Origin: Serratia nevei | GTDB lineage: Bacteria > Pseudomonadota > Gammaproteobacteria > Enterobacterales > Enterobacteriaceae | Assembly (NCBI RefSeq): GCF_024160145.1 | Contig: NZ_JAMYWQ010000036.1 | Span: forward strand, 1 to 47,697 | Length of the DNA stretch: 47,697 nt | Direction of reading: 5' to 3' | Shown here: positions 27,097-35,832 of the stretch, in pieces | How positions within the stretch are numbered: the first letter of the stretch is position 1 | Layout: each line of letters begins with the position of its first letter | Notes under the pieces: model-generated | The model's database searches: none | What the model was told of the DNA's origin: nothing | Seen by the model: the letters and a program-made list of their open reading frames with translations, nothing else | Program-made: the position numbers and the translations under genes

Positions 27097-27672
27097 TTTC
27101 TCGCGCACGCCTTCTACGGAGATGATCAGCTCAACGTCTTGTGACGCCGGGCCCAGATCGGTGGTGATGCCGAAATCTTTCAGCTTGATCTTGCCGTTGG
27201 CTTCAAAGCCGGCGCGGTAGCCGCCCCACGGATCGTTGCCCTGGCCAATCAGTTTGGCGTCCAGCGTGACCGGCTTGGTGACGCCGTTCAGCGTCAGGTT
27301 GCCGACCACCGCATAGCCGTCGCCGTTTTTCTTCACTTCGGTGGATTCAAACTTGGCCTGCTTGTTCTTCTCTACGTTGAGGAACTCGGCGCTGCGCAGG
27401 TGTTTGTCGCGCTCGGCGTGGTTGGTGTCGACGCTGGCGGTATTGATGGTCACGTTGACCTTGTCCTTGGACGGATCTTTTTCGTCGAAGGTGAAGCCGC
27501 CGTCGAAGTCCTTAAAGCTGCCGTACAGCCAGCTATAGCCCAGGTGCTGGATACGGAATTCGATAAAGGCGTGCTGGCCCTGTTTGTCGATCTTGTAGTT
27601 CGCCGCCAGTGCGGAACCGGCGCTCAGCAGCAGGGCGCCTGCGGTCAGGCCCAATACGGTCTTTTTCAACAT
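27094..27672 (-). CDS. yceI: YceI family periplasmic lipocalin-like protein
   Basis: This is a 192-residue secreted protein with a signal peptide ([23 protein letters not shown], cleaved before ANYKID) and the YceI beta-barrel that binds isoprenoid-type lipids. [39 protein letters not shown] and [21 protein letters not shown] are diagnostic. E. coli YceI is induced by high pH and osmotic stress. The start at 27672 has GGAG seven bases upstream; an in-frame ATG four codons earlier gives a worse signal peptide. It follows yceJ by 23 bases in one operon. Confidence 0.93.
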   Translation of the reverse strand: MLKKTVLGLTAGALLLSAGSALAANYKIDKQGQHAFIEFRIQHLGYSWLYGSFKDFDGGFTFDEKDPSKDKVNVTINTASVDTNHAERDKHLRSAEFLNVEKNKQAKFESTEVKKNGDGYAVVGNLTLNGVTKPVTLDAKLIGQGNDPWGGYRAGFEANGKIKLKDFGITTDLGPASQDVELIISVEGVREK

Positions 27673-27695
27673 AGCAATCTCCATAAATCCAAAGG

Positions 27696-28250
27696 TTAAT
27701 CGGCGCTGCTACCCAGCATCCGTTTCAAAGTGACATCACGATCGATAAAGTGATGTTTAAGCGCGGCCAGCCCGTGCAGCACCGAGAGCACTACCACGGC
27801 CCAGGCCAGGTAAAGGTGAATGGTGCCGGCGGTATCGGCTTGCTCGGCCATGCCGGTCACGGTGGCGGGCACGTCGAACCAGCCGAATACGCTGATCGGT
27901 TGGCCGTCGGCGGTCGAGATCAGATAGCCGCTGATCAGAATGCCGAACAGCACGGCATACAGCGCCAGATGCGCGAGAATGGCGCTGACGCGAGTGAGGC
28001 GACCATAGCTGGCCAGAGGCTTGGGCGGCGGAGAGACAAAACGCCAGATCACGCGGATCACCATGACGATGAACAGCAGCGCGCCGATGCTTTTGTGGAT
28101 CTCCGGCGCCTGGTGGTACCAGACGTCGTAATAGCCCAGCGTGACCATCCACAGACCGAGGGCGAACATGCCGTATACCGTTAACGCCACCAGCCAGTGG
28201 ATCAACACTGACACATGACCGAAACGATCGGCGGTATTTTTCCAGAGCAT
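27696..28250 (-). CDS. yceJ: Cytochrome b561 YceJ
   Basis: This is a 184-residue integral membrane di-heme cytochrome b561 of the bacterial CybB type. Four membrane helices contain the heme-ligand His residues: VLIHWLVAL in helix 1, [12 protein letters not shown] in helix 2, AHLALYAVL in helix 3 and [16 protein letters not shown] in helix 4. The family transfers electrons between quinol or superoxide and other carriers. Adjacent yceI encodes an isoprenoid-binding periplasmic protein, so the pair may act on a quinone-like substrate; that link is inference. The start [11 protein letters not shown] corresponds to E. coli YceJ. Confidence 0.92.
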   Translation of the reverse strand: MLWKNTADRFGHVSVLIHWLVALTVYGMFALGLWMVTLGYYDVWYHQAPEIHKSIGALLFIVMVIRVIWRFVSPPPKPLASYGRLTRVSAILAHLALYAVLFGILISGYLISTADGQPISVFGWFDVPATVTGMAEQADTAGTIHLYLAWAVVVLSVLHGLAALKHHFIDRDVTLKRMLGSSAD

Positions 28251-28692
28251 CCTGTTTCCTTCGATTACCGATTGGCTGGCTGCAATAATTAAACTTTAGG
28301 AAACATAAAATCAATAATAAATTTAACTATGTTACTTCTTAGAAATATTAGTCAGTGAATTTGTTTGAGATGTTCGGAGTTAATCAGATAAATCGTTGAA
28401 GATGATATTATTTCGCTAGCGTAAGGATTATGCTAGTTGTTGAAAATTAGGCTTATTCTCTATTAATGTCAGCTTTTGTCATTTTAAGTAAATTCACCGT
28501 GAATTGCCTGGCGGGATAATTTGTTGGCAAACGTTATGCCCACGACATGTGGCGAAGAATAGGACGGAAATATTAATTTTTTCGAACGGTTTCACTAAAT
28601 CCCCTGCGGCGCGGCGGTGGATTTTGCTACCATTAGCGCCAAAAGGCGGCTCCTTGGGGCCGGTTAACCCAGTGAAATAACAAGGAAACGTC
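28251..28692. other. AT-rich intergenic region between yceJ and tqsA
   Basis: These 442 bases are AT-rich in their first 250 bases and carry the divergent promoters of yceJ-yceI and tqsA. I see no convincing gene and no strong hairpin here. Confidence 0.5.
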
Positions 28693-29751
28693 ATGGGCCG
28701 AACCCGTGTAACCGACAGCAGCCTGCGTTTGGCCGTCCTGCTGGCGATGTTGGTGATCATTCTGGCCGGGGTGAAAGCCGCCGCCGACATCGTGGTGCCG
28801 TTTTTGCTGGCGGTGTTCCTCGCGATGGTGCTGAACCCGTTGGTGGCGATGCTGGAGCGCAAGCGCATACCGCGCATCCTTGGGGTGACGCTGCTGGTGA
28901 CGGCGGTGATCGTGGTCGTGATGCTGTTTATCGGCATGCTGGGCGCTTCGCTCAATGAGTTCGCCCGCTCGCTGCCGCAGTACCGCGGCATGATGATCGA
29001 GAAGCTGCGCGAGCTGCAGTATTACGCCGATCGTTTCAATATCAGCCTCTCCAGCGAAGCGATGCTGCAGTATGTCGATCCCAGCGCGGCGATGAATCTG
29101 GTCACCCGCATGCTGGGGCACCTGTCTGGCGCCATGACCAACGTCTTCCTGCTGCTGATGACCGTGGTGTTTATGCTGTTCGAAGTGCAACTGCTGCCGT
29201 ATAAACTGCAGCAGGCGCTGGATAAGCCGAACGAAAGCCTCGCCGCCATGCGGCGGGCGCTGGACGGCGTGACGCGCTATCTGGTGATTAAAACCATCAT
29301 CAGCCTGGCTACCGGGGTGATCGTCTGGATCTTCCTGGCGGCGGTCGGCGTACGCTTCGCCTTTATCTGGGGGCTGCTGGCATTTCTGCTCAACTATATT
29401 CCCAATATCGGCTCGGTATTGGCCGCCATTCCGCCGCTGATTCAGGCGCTGCTATTCAACGGATTGGGTGATGCGCTGGTGGTGGCGGGCGGCTTTATTG
29501 CTGTCAACATGGTGATCGGCAATATCCTCGAGCCGCGGGTAATGGGGCGCGGGCTGGGGCTGTCGACGCTGGTGGTGTTCCTGTCGCTGATCTTCTGGGG
29601 CTGGCTGCTCGGCCCGGTGGGCATGCTGCTGTCGGTGCCGCTGACAATTGTGGCGCGCATCGCGCTGGAAACTACCGAGGGCGGCTATCGGTTGGCGGTT
29701 ATCCTGGGGGACGGCCGCCCGCCGCGCCAGCCTCCGGCGGCACCGGAGTGA
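28693..29751 (+). CDS. tqsA: AI-2 exporter family protein TqsA
   Basis: This 352-residue inner-membrane protein of the AI-2E (PerM) family matches E. coli TqsA. E. coli TqsA lowers intracellular autoinducer-2 and affects biofilm. About seven membrane helices are seen. The highly conserved segments are FIWGLLAFLLNYIPNIGSV, LEPRVMGRGLGLSTLVVFLS and FWGWLLGPVGMLLSVPLT. The C-terminus has a Pro/Arg-rich extension (GRPPRQPPAAPE). The last 53 bases overlap the 3' end of the convergent MDR-family gene. Confidence 0.92.
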   Translation: MGRTRVTDSSLRLAVLLAMLVIILAGVKAAADIVVPFLLAVFLAMVLNPLVAMLERKRIPRILGVTLLVTAVIVVVMLFIGMLGASLNEFARSLPQYRGMMIEKLRELQYYADRFNISLSSEAMLQYVDPSAAMNLVTRMLGHLSGAMTNVFLLLMTVVFMLFEVQLLPYKLQQALDKPNESLAAMRRALDGVTRYLVIKTIISLATGVIVWIFLAAVGVRFAFIWGLLAFLLNYIPNIGSVLAAIPPLIQALLFNGLGDALVVAGGFIAVNMVIGNILEPRVMGRGLGLSTLVVFLSLIFWGWLLGPVGMLLSVPLTIVARIALETTEGGYRLAVILGDGRPPRQPPAAPE

Positions 29752-30703
29752 GGAAGATTTTTCCGCTCACGCCGGGCTGGGCGGCGTGTTGCAGCGCCGC
29801 TGCGTACTGATGCAAAGGGTAAATCGCAGCGGGCGGGCGCAGCGCCAGCTGGCCGCGCCGCAGCAGTTGGAATAGCTGATAAAACGCCGTTTGCCACTGC
29901 GCCGGCGCCGCCTGCGCATTCCACTTGCGCAGATGGAACAGCGAAGCGCGCAGCTTCAATTCGTCCACGACACGCCGCCAGTCCACCTGGCGCCCACCTA
30001 AAAGGCCGAGTGCCACGAAATCGCCGCCGACGCGAACCGCCCGCGCCAGCTGCAATCCGTCTTCTCCGCCGATGCAGTCGATGGCGGCACGGGCGCCAAA
30101 ATTGGACATTTGCGCCAGCTGCGGCGCTTCGATAACGCGCCAGGCGCCGGCAGCCAGCAGCGCCGGGCGATGAGCGGCGTTGCGCACCACTACCGCCAGA
30201 CGAATACCGCGCAGCGCCGTCAGCTGTGCCAGCAGCAGGCTAACGGCGGAGCCGCCGCCGTTGAGCAGCAGCACGTCGCCGGCGTTGAGCGGCAGCCATT
30301 GCGTCAGCAGCACCCAGCAGGTGAGCGGGTTGATATAGATTTGCGCCGTGTCGGCGTCGTCGATGTCGTCCGGTACCCAGACCACCCGCTCTGCAGGCAG
30401 CGTGACGTAGGTTTGCCAGCTGCCGTCACCCGCTACCGCCAGCGCGCGTCGGCCGGTCGAGCGCCCACTTTGCGGATCGACGATGACGCCTACGCCTTCA
30501 TAGCCCGGCACCTGCGGCAGGGCGATGCGGTGCGCGTATTGGCCGTGAATCGGGATCAGGTCGGAAGGATTGATCGGGGCATAGCGCATCTGCAGCAACA
30601 GCTGGCCGGGGCGCAGCGGCGGCCTGGCCGCTTGCTGCAGCGCCAGCACCTGGACGGGATCGCCGAAGCGGCTGAAGCTCAATCGGGGAAATGACGGCGG
30701 CAT
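29699..30703 (-). CDS. MDR-superfamily reductase (quinone oxidoreductase / 2-enoyl thioester reductase type)
   Basis: This 334-residue NAD(P)H-dependent oxidoreductase belongs to the medium-chain dehydrogenase/reductase superfamily. The GroES-like N-terminal domain has RYAPINPSDLIPIHGQY and VPGYEGVGVI. The nucleotide-binding domain has LLLNGGGSAVSLLLAQL (about 140-156), and the middle has YINPLTCWVLL. The zinc-ligand Cys cluster of alcohol dehydrogenases is absent. YINPLTCW resembles the 2-enoyl thioester reductase (ETR/MECR) branch, so the substrate may be an enoyl thioester or quinone. It overlaps tqsA tail to tail by 53 bases. The stop of yceO lies 3 bases upstream of its start. Confidence 0.82.
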   Translation of the reverse strand: MPPSFPRLSFSRFGDPVQVLALQQAARPPLRPGQLLLQMRYAPINPSDLIPIHGQYAHRIALPQVPGYEGVGVIVDPQSGRSTGRRALAVAGDGSWQTYVTLPAERVVWVPDDIDDADTAQIYINPLTCWVLLTQWLPLNAGDVLLLNGGGSAVSLLLAQLTALRGIRLAVVVRNAAHRPALLAAGAWRVIEAPQLAQMSNFGARAAIDCIGGEDGLQLARAVRVGGDFVALGLLGGRQVDWRRVVDELKLRASLFHLRKWNAQAAPAQWQTAFYQLFQLLRRGQLALRPPAAIYPLHQYAAALQHAAQPGVSGKIFLTPVPPEAGAAGGRPPG

Positions 30704-30706
30704 GGG

Positions 30707-30823
30707 TTACATCACGAAGAAAAAATAGACATCCAGCGCCAGCAGCACCAGCCACAGACAAAGGTACAGCACCAGGTGCTCACGCACGTTGTTGACGATA
30801 GCCGCCAGTATTCGGTTTAACAT
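30707..30823 (-). CDS. yceO: YceO family small membrane protein
   Basis: This is a 38-residue protein too short for many gene callers. VNNVREHLVLYLCLWLVLLALDVYFFFV aligns with E. coli YceO (46 aa), where NNIREHLMLYLFLW precedes the same hydrophobic tail. It is a single membrane helix with a basic, cytoplasmic start (MLNRILAAIVNNVREH). The start at ATG 30823 has AGGCGGCTGAA before it. E. coli YceO is described as linked to biofilm and acid stress, without mechanism. It is three bases upstream of the MDR gene and probably cotranscribed with it. Confidence 0.75.
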   Translation of the reverse strand: MLNRILAAIVNNVREHLVLYLCLWLVLLALDVYFFFVM

Positions 30824-30914
30824 TTCAGCCGCCTGAAGAAAGGAACCTTCGATTATAGTCCTTTTCTCGGCGTCTTTTATAGCGTGCTGCGCGGGAGCGG
30901 TGGCAGAGCGGCGA

Positions 30915-30940
30915 TAAAAAAGCCTGCGACAACGCAGGCT
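30915..30940 (-). terminator. Terminator of the LuxR-type regulator gene
   Basis: AGCCTGCG (30921-30928) pairs with CGCAGGCT (30933-30940) around ACAA. On the minus strand it is followed by a T run. It lies just after the regulator's stop. Confidence 0.85.
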
Positions 30941-30945
30941 TGCTG

Positions 30946-31572
30946 TTACACCGCCAGCAGGGCCAGCGGCGTCGAGTTCGTCGGCGTGCTCGGTGGATAG
31001 AAATAGCGCAGCACGTTATACAGCGAGTAAAACTCCAGCCGATTGCGCGCGTTGATCTTCTCCGTGATGTGGCGTTTGTGCACATACACCGTATGCGAGC
31101 TGATCTGCAGCTTTTTCGCGATGCGGTAGTTGGGCATTTCCGCCATCCAATATTTCATCACCGTCAGTTCTTGCGGGCTGAACAGGGAGCGTTCTTCACC
31201 GTCATCGGCCAGCGCCAGCGGGTTTTCGCGCAGGGTGCGCAAGGTGGCCGGCAGGACGCTTTTATTGAACAGAAATGCGTTGTCGGCGATGCGCATCGGC
31301 GTTTCGCTGTAAGGATAAGGCGTATCGAGATAGATAAACAGCAAGGCGGATTGGCTGGCTTCCATAAACGCCAGCAGCTGCGCGTCCGCTTCGTTATGAC
31401 GGCATTGGTTGCTGAGGTTCACCAGAATGTGGCTCGGCTGAAAGCTGGCCAACAGCGGCGTAGCGTATTCAATGCTGTGGCAGCACTTGATCGTCGTAAT
31501 CCCACTATCAGCAAAGTAGCTGGCTATACCGACCCGGGTGAAGCAGCATTCGTCCACGACAAGTAGTTTCAT
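30946..31572 (-). CDS. LuxR-type transcription regulator, RcsA/BglJ-like
   Basis: This 208-residue regulator has an N-terminal pseudo-receiver (MKLLVVDECCFTRVGIASYF) and a C-terminal LuxR/FixJ helix-turn-helix (about 130-190, LFSPQELTVMKYWMAE, then RIAKKLQISSHTVYVHKRHI). The position of the phosphoacceptor Asp is occupied by Asn (ILVNLS, Asn52), so it is probably not phosphorylated. The start resembles RcsA (DLCSYTRLGLTGYL). RcsA- and BglJ-type proteins act as partners of RcsB. I infer an auxiliary Rcs-like role in envelope, capsule or surface control, with the target unknown. An inverted repeat (31645-31678) lies 73-106 bases upstream of its start. No E. coli gene stands at this place. Confidence 0.8.
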   Translation of the reverse strand: MKLLVVDECCFTRVGIASYFADSGITTIKCCHSIEYATPLLASFQPSHILVNLSNQCRHNEADAQLLAFMEASQSALLFIYLDTPYPYSETPMRIADNAFLFNKSVLPATLRTLRENPLALADDGEERSLFSPQELTVMKYWMAEMPNYRIAKKLQISSHTVYVHKRHITEKINARNRLEFYSLYNVLRYFYPPSTPTNSTPLALLAV

Positions 31573-31644
31573 GGTGACGTCCTTGTTGAAAGCCGATGGA
31601 TCATATCTTCTGTAAAATAGGACTTACACTGCAAGTGTTCAATT

Positions 31645-31678
31645 CGGAAATTCAATTGCTGAATACAAGAAATTTCCG
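31645..31678. promoter_or_regulatory. Inverted repeat upstream of the LuxR-type regulator
   Basis: CGGAAATT (31645-31652) and AATTTCCG (31671-31678) are perfect inverted halves with an 18-base spacer. The right part (CAAGAAATTTCCGT) matches 9 of 14 positions of the RcsAB box consensus. It could be an autoregulatory operator. Confidence 0.4.
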
Positions 31679-31788
31679 TTATCAGAATTTTTACTTGGTA
31701 TTTAAAAGAGTTAGCAGGTTAATAAATTGTAACCGTCAAATTTCGCCGCCCAGGGTCCGGAGAGGGCGCGGGCAGCGAAATCCTTCGC

Positions 31789-32904
31789 TCAGCTAAATCG
31801 TTTCAGACCAAAGCTGGAGACGTCGACCGGCGGCGTTTTGTCCTGCGCGAACAGCGCGGCAATTTCGCCCAGCGCACTGGCGAACTTGAAGCCGTGGCCG
31901 CTCAATCCGCTGATAACCATCAGGCGGTCGCACTCCGGCAGGGTATCGATAATAAAGTCTTCGTCGGGGCTCATATCATAACTGCAGGCTTCGCCGTGTA
32001 AACATACGCCTACACCCGGTAAAAACTGCCGTAGGAAGGTGAAAACTTCGGTACCGTCGCTGGCGTAGCTGCCGAAGGGTTTACGCTGCTCGGGAGCATC
32101 CATCGGCTGGCCGCCGTCGTGCTTGCCCACTTTCAGGCCGTCGTTATCCGCCGGGAAGCCGTAATAGTGCGTACCGTCTTGCGCTTCGACGGTAAAGGCC
32201 GGAAAACGATTATTCACGCTGTAGCGGCCGTCCGCCTGGTGCCAGGAGAATACCTTGCGCAATGGTGCGACCGGCAACTGCGGCAACAGCGCTTTTACCC
32301 AGGTGCCGGCGGTGACCACCGCTTTTCGCGCCGTGAAACGCCCCTCGCCGGTGACGACTTCAACGCCGCCTTCGATAGGTTCTACCGCGTTAACCGGGCA
32401 GTTGAACAACTGGCTGCAGCCGGCCTCTTTCGCCAGCTTGACCAGGCTGGCCACCGCCAGCTCGGAGTGCAGGAAGCCGGCGTCCGGCTCAAATACGCCG
32501 ACGTAACCGTCTGGTGCACGGAACTCCGGCCAGCGTTGATTGATCTGTTCAGCGCTGAGGGTTTGCGCATTCAGGCGGAATTTTTGTGCGCTGTGTTGCG
32601 CATTGCGAATGAATTCAGACTGCTGCGGCCCCAGGTTGAGCACGCCGCACGACTGGAACAGGGCCTCGCCGGATTGTTGGATCAGCGCATTCCACAGCGC
32701 CTGCGCGCGCAGCACCAGCGGCACGTATTTTTCACCTTCGCCGTATGCGTGACGGATGATGCGGGTATCGCCGTGATGGCTGCCGTTGCGGTGCGGGGGA
32801 ATGGCGCTGTCGATCATCAGCACTTTCAAACCGGCTCGCGTGGCGTAATAACCAGCCGCTGCGCCGACTGAACCGCTGCCCACCACAATCAAATCATATT
32901 CCAC
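31789..32904 (-). CDS. solA: N-methyl-L-tryptophan oxidase SolA
   Basis: SolA is an FAD enzyme of the monomeric sarcosine oxidase family that demethylates N-methyl-L-tryptophan and related N-methyl amino acids, giving formaldehyde and H2O2. The 371-residue protein (E. coli 372) has the dinucleotide motif [19 protein letters not shown] (about 6-24) and [39 protein letters not shown] contains the Cys that carries covalent FAD in E. coli Sol[18 protein letters not shown] is near the C-terminus. Its neighbours bssS and dinI are as in E. coli. Confidence 0.94.
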   Translation of the reverse strand: MEYDLIVVGSGSVGAAAGYYATRAGLKVLMIDSAIPPHRNGSHHGDTRIIRHAYGEGEKYVPLVLRAQALWNALIQQSGEALFQSCGVLNLGPQQSEFIRNAQHSAQKFRLNAQTLSAEQINQRWPEFRAPDGYVGVFEPDAGFLHSELAVASLVKLAKEAGCSQLFNCPVNAVEPIEGGVEVVTGEGRFTARKAVVTAGTWVKALLPQLPVAPLRKVFSWHQADGRYSVNNRFPAFTVEAQDGTHYYGFPADNDGLKVGKHDGGQPMDAPEQRKPFGSYASDGTEVFTFLRQFLPGVGVCLHGEACSYDMSPDEDFIIDTLPECDRLMVISGLSGHGFKFASALGEIAALFAQDKTPPVDVSSFGLKRFS

Positions 32905-32992
32905 GTGCCCACCTTCTCTGATAGCGATTTCTTATCGCCCCATGATAAAAGGTTGGCGGACGCAATGCACTGATTGAGCGGCGAAAGGCAAA

Positions 32993-33024
32993 GAAAAAGG
33001 CGCCGGTAACGGTCGCGGCGCCTT
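32993..33024 (-). terminator. Terminator of bssS
   Basis: AAGGCGCCG (32997-33005) pairs with CGGCGCCTT (33016-33024) around a 10-base loop. On the minus strand a T run follows. It lies 20 bases after the bssS stop. Confidence 0.85.
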
Positions 33025-33044
33025 AGGGGTTAGGGGACGATGAA

Positions 33045-33299
33045 TCAATGTTTTCTGCGATCAAGATCCTGGTAATCCGTAGCTTCAATCTTGGCGATGC
33101 CGGCCTCTAAGATATTGATTAATTGACGGGCGACATCTGTGGTCAGCCAAAGCGTTCTGTCTACTTGGGCTTCTTCGGGCGTTTGGTCTAGTGAAGACAG
33201 GTAATGAAGGCGTATCATCATGGCGTCGTAAACGTCGACAGTACTGATATCCCAACCGACAAGCGGGTGCGTCTGAATTACTTCATCATTTCTGTCCAT
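33045..33299 (-). CDS. bssS: Biofilm regulator BssS
   Basis: This 84-residue protein is nearly identical to E. coli BssS (YceP): TDPL-type N-terminus, HPLVGWDISTVDVYDAMMIR, LHYLSS, DRTLWLTTDVARQL and INILEAGIAKIEATDY. BssS modulates biofilm formation in E. coli in connection with indole and AI-2, without a known biochemical activity. It has its own terminator, so it is probably monocistronic. Confidence 0.94.
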   Translation of the reverse strand: MDRNDEVIQTHPLVGWDISTVDVYDAMMIRLHYLSSLDQTPEEAQVDRTLWLTTDVARQLINILEAGIAKIEATDYQDLDRRKH

Positions 33300-33498
33300 A
33301 AAGACCCCTTATTGAGTAGTAACTACCGTGAGTAACTAACGAGGATCAATGCGGCTCATCATCATGAGAGCAATTACAGTATACGCATCCGCTTTCATCG
33401 GGGGAGGGGGTTGTCACCGAAATTTGCAAAATAAATATTTATTTGAACAATTATTCTACAAACCTGTAAGCAGGCCGGTGGATGAAAGAAGCCGCGCG

Positions 33499-33777
33499 TT
33501 ATTCCGCGCCGGCCGGTGGCGGTGAGCCGTGCAGGCATTTTTCCAGCTCTTCGGCCAAATGCGCGAAGTGCTTCTGCGTTTCGGCGTCGCGATTTTGGCT
33601 TTGCGATTCCAGCTTCAGGCTGTGAATCAGCAATTGGTTGGCTTTATCATCCAGGCTGAATGCCAGATAGGAGAAGGCCACTTCGAGTACGTTCAAGCGC
33701 CTTTTCTGATCGGCAATCAGCGCCAGCAATTCGCCAAATGTCATCGCGTCTTCAGATTTCACCTTGTCCGGGGCCAT
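33499..33777 (-). CDS. Small helical protein of unknown function
   Basis: This is a 92-residue soluble protein with a very good Shine-Dalgarno sequence (AAAGGAG, about 6 bases before ATG). It appears all-alpha: GELLALIADQKRRLNVLEVAF, then SLDDKANQLLIHSLKLES, then a polar helix HFAHLAEELEKCLHG, and a Pro-rich end (SPPPAGAE). Its ELL/LE/D/LLI spacing resembles the middle of IraP and of the 99-residue protein at 8051-8350, but the match is weak. No gene stands between bssS and dinI in E. coli, so this is a lineage-specific addition. I assign no function. Confidence 0.6.
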   Translation of the reverse strand: MAPDKVKSEDAMTFGELLALIADQKRRLNVLEVAFSYLAFSLDDKANQLLIHSLKLESQSQNRDAETQKHFAHLAEELEKCLHGSPPPAGAE

Positions 33778-33863
33778 GCTTACTCCTTTGCATTAAATAC
33801 AGCGCTGAGGCGGATTTTGTTTCAGAGTAAGGGTAAGCGATGAATAGGCGGGGCGCCAGAAAC

Positions 33864-33894
33864 AAAAAAGCCGGAGAGCGACCCCCGGCAAAAA
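33864..33894 (-). terminator. Terminator of dinI
   Basis: GCCGG (33870-33874) pairs with CCGGC (33885-33889). The flanking A run (33864-33869) gives a T run on the minus strand. It lies 19 bases after the dinI stop. Confidence 0.75.
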
Positions 33895-33907
33895 CAGCAT
33901 TGCAGTG

Positions 33908-34147
33908 TTATTCTGCGCTGAACCACTCGTCCGCGCTTTCCCAGGTTTCCTGCAGGATTTCCTCGATCAGATCCCGGTCGGTTTTGGCCCCCCCCAGTAC
34001 GGAGAGCCCGTTGGCGCCGGCATAACGGACGTGCACGACGGCATCTGGAAACTGGCGATTGACCCGTTTGCCCAGTTCGCCGGTCAGCGCCTCAATGGCG
34101 CCCGACGGCAGCGGCCGGGTTTTATCTATAGTGACTTCAATACGCAT
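33908..34147 (-). CDS. dinI: DNA damage-inducible protein DinI
   Basis: DinI binds RecA filaments and tunes their coprotease activity towards LexA and UmuD, helping end the SOS response. The 79-residue protein has the DinI fold: strand MRIEVTIDKT, helix SGAIEALTGELGKRVNRQFPD, strands VHVRYAGANGLSVLGGAKTD, and the acidic C-terminal helix LIEEILQETWESADEWF, which inserts into the RecA groove. A near-perfect LexA box lies 20-39 bases upstream of its start. Confidence 0.94.
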   Translation of the reverse strand: MRIEVTIDKTRPLPSGAIEALTGELGKRVNRQFPDAVVHVRYAGANGLSVLGGAKTDRDLIEEILQETWESADEWFSAE

Positions 34148-34166
34148 AATTGCCCCCGAAGTGATT

Positions 34167-34186
34167 TACTGTTTATTTATACAGTT
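34167..34186 (-). promoter_or_regulatory. LexA (SOS) box of dinI
   Basis: TACTGTTTATTTATACAGTT fits the consensus CTG-N10-CAG (34169-34184). It lies just upstream of dinI, a classical LexA target. Confidence 0.93.
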
Positions 34187-34222
34187 AACCGCGAGCGGGG
34201 GCAAGGGGGCGCAGCAAAAATA

Positions 34223-35269
34223 TCAGTCTTTCAGCGACCAGTTCAGGGTTTCACCGGCCAGGAAGGGGATCACGGATTCATTGCCCAGGGCGATCTCTTC
34301 CGGTTGGGTGGTCGGCACGCGCTGCAGCTCGATGAAGTCTTCGTTGAGCGGCAGGCCATAGAAGCGCGGGCCGTTGAGCGAGCAGAAGGCTTCAAAGTGC
34401 GCCAGTGCGCCGAGTTGTTCGAACACGGCAGCGTAAGCCGGGATGGCATTCGGTGCGTTGAAACAACCGGCGCAGCCGCAGCTGGACTCTTTGCGGTGCT
34501 TGAGGTGCGGCGCGGAGTCGGTGCCGAGGAAGAAACGATCCGAGCCGCTGGCGACCGCCTGCCGCAGCGCTTCCTGGTGGACATTGCGTTTGAGGATCGG
34601 CAGGCAGAACAGGTGTGGGCGAATACCGCCCACCAGCATGTGGTTGCGGTTGAACATCAGGTGCTGTGGCGTGATGGTGGCGCCGAGGAAACGATCGCCC
34701 GCCTGCACATATTGCGCCGCTTCTTTGGTGGTGATGTGCTCGAAGACGATCTTCAGCTCCGGGAAGTGGCGGCGGATAGGTTCCATCACCTGTTCGATAA
34801 AGCGCGCTTCGCGGTCGAAGATATCCACCGCAGGATCGGTCACTTCGCCGTGGATAAGCAAAGGCATGCCGATTTTTTGCATCTGCTCGAACAGCGGGTA
34901 AATGCCGGTCACGTCGCTGACGCCGTGGCTGGAGTTGGTTGTGGCATTAGCCGGATACAGCTTGGCCGCGGTAAACACCCCTTGCTCGAAGCCGTTGACC
35001 AGTTCACTGGCTGCCAGGGAGTTGGTCAGGTAGCAGGTCATCAGCGGAGTGAAATTGTGGCCCTGAGGAACCGCCGCCAAAATGCGGTCGCGGTAGGCGC
35101 GCGCGGCGGCCACGGTCGTGACGGGCGGAACCAGGTTCGGCATCACGATCGCCCGGCCAAATACCTGGCTGGTATAGGGCACCACCGTTTTCAACATCTC
35201 GTCGTCACGCAGGTGGATATGCCAGTCGTCTGGGCGGCGGATTTTCAGAACTTGAGGTTGTGCGGTCAT
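34223..35269 (-). CDS. pyrC: Dihydroorotase PyrC
   Basis: PyrC converts carbamoyl-aspartate to dihydroorotate in pyrimidine synthesis. The 348-residue protein is a class II dihydroorotase with a binuclear zinc site. The ligands visible are the first His pair in DDWHIHLRD (His17, His19), the carboxylated Lys in [14 protein letters not shown], His residues in LIHGEV and FEHITTKEA, and the Asp in FLGTDSAPH. It is equal in length to E. coli PyrC. In E. coli its expression depends on a leader hairpin and start-site switching with pyrimidine level; I did not establish the corresponding leader fold here. Confidence 0.96.
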   Translation of the reverse strand: MTAQPQVLKIRRPDDWHIHLRDDEMLKTVVPYTSQVFGRAIVMPNLVPPVTTVAAARAYRDRILAAVPQGHNFTPLMTCYLTNSLAASELVNGFEQGVFTAAKLYPANATTNSSHGVSDVTGIYPLFEQMQKIGMPLLIHGEVTDPAVDIFDREARFIEQVMEPIRRHFPELKIVFEHITTKEAAQYVQAGDRFLGATITPQHLMFNRNHMLVGGIRPHLFCLPILKRNVHQEALRQAVASGSDRFFLGTDSAPHLKHRKESSCGCAGCFNAPNAIPAYAAVFEQLGALAHFEAFCSLNGPRFYGLPLNEDFIELQRVPTTQPEEIALGNESVIPFLAGETLNWSLKD

Positions 35270-35482
35270 CTAGCTGGGCTCCGGCGGTCAAATACGTCTA
35301 ATGAAAAGCGAATAATGGGTTTATTCACGCCGGGGTGTAAGGATAAGCGGAAAGTGCCTGAGATGCATCTGTTTGTTGGCGACAAGTTGAAATCAACGGG
35401 GCGGCGGGCGCATAGTGGCAGGGATTTCAACGATGCCGACGCCAATACCGTCGACTTTCATCAAGTGGAAAGGGAGAAAGCA

Positions 35483-35770
35483 ATGGAAGTACGCGTGATC
35501 GCCACCCTGCAAGCGAAAGCAGGATTTGAAGCCGCCGTCAGCGAAGCGGTGCAGGAGATTATCGAGCCGAGCCGCCAGGAGTTGGGCAATCTGCAATATG
35601 ATTTGCATCGCGATCTGGAAAAGCCGGGCGTTTTCGTGTTCTTTGAGCGATGGGCCAGCAGCGAAGCGCTGGATAAGCATAATGAAACGGCGCATTTTCA
35701 GCAGTTCGTCAACCGGCTTGACGGCAAGTTGGATGCTCTGGACATCAACAGGCTGAAGAAGATCGCCTGA
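35483..35770 (+). CDS. Antibiotic biosynthesis monooxygenase (ABM)-domain protein
   Basis: This 95-residue protein has the dimeric ferredoxin-like ABM fold of putative quinol monooxygenases such as YgiN. MEVRVIATLQAKAGFEAAVSEAVQEII is the first strand and helix. SRQELGNLQYDLHRDLEKPGVFVFFERWAS, with the conserved ERW, and HNETAHFQQFVNRL complete it. The start at ATG 35483 follows GGGAG; the reading frame extends far upstream on this GC-rich strand, but only from here does it resemble the family. A terminator lies directly behind it. It is divergent from pyrC. Substrate unknown. Confidence 0.85.
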   Translation: MEVRVIATLQAKAGFEAAVSEAVQEIIEPSRQELGNLQYDLHRDLEKPGVFVFFERWASSEALDKHNETAHFQQFVNRLDGKLDALDINRLKKIA

Positions 35771-35787
35771 GCCTTTTTGCAGGCAAG

Positions 35788-35816
35788 AAAAAACCCGCCG
35801 GTGGCGGGTTTTTTTT
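35788..35816. terminator. Bidirectional terminator between the ABM gene and rne
   Basis: CCCGCC (35794-35799) pairs with GGCGGG (35803-35808), flanked by an A run on the left and eight T on the right. It serves the ABM gene and, on the other strand, rne. Confidence 0.85.
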
Positions 35817-35832
35817 AGGGTTGCAGATTAAC

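Noticed and set aside
33905-35482. N-terminal extension of the ABM-domain protein in the same frame
   Set aside because: The long upstream part is antisense to dinI and pyrC; only the part from ATG 35483 resembles the family.
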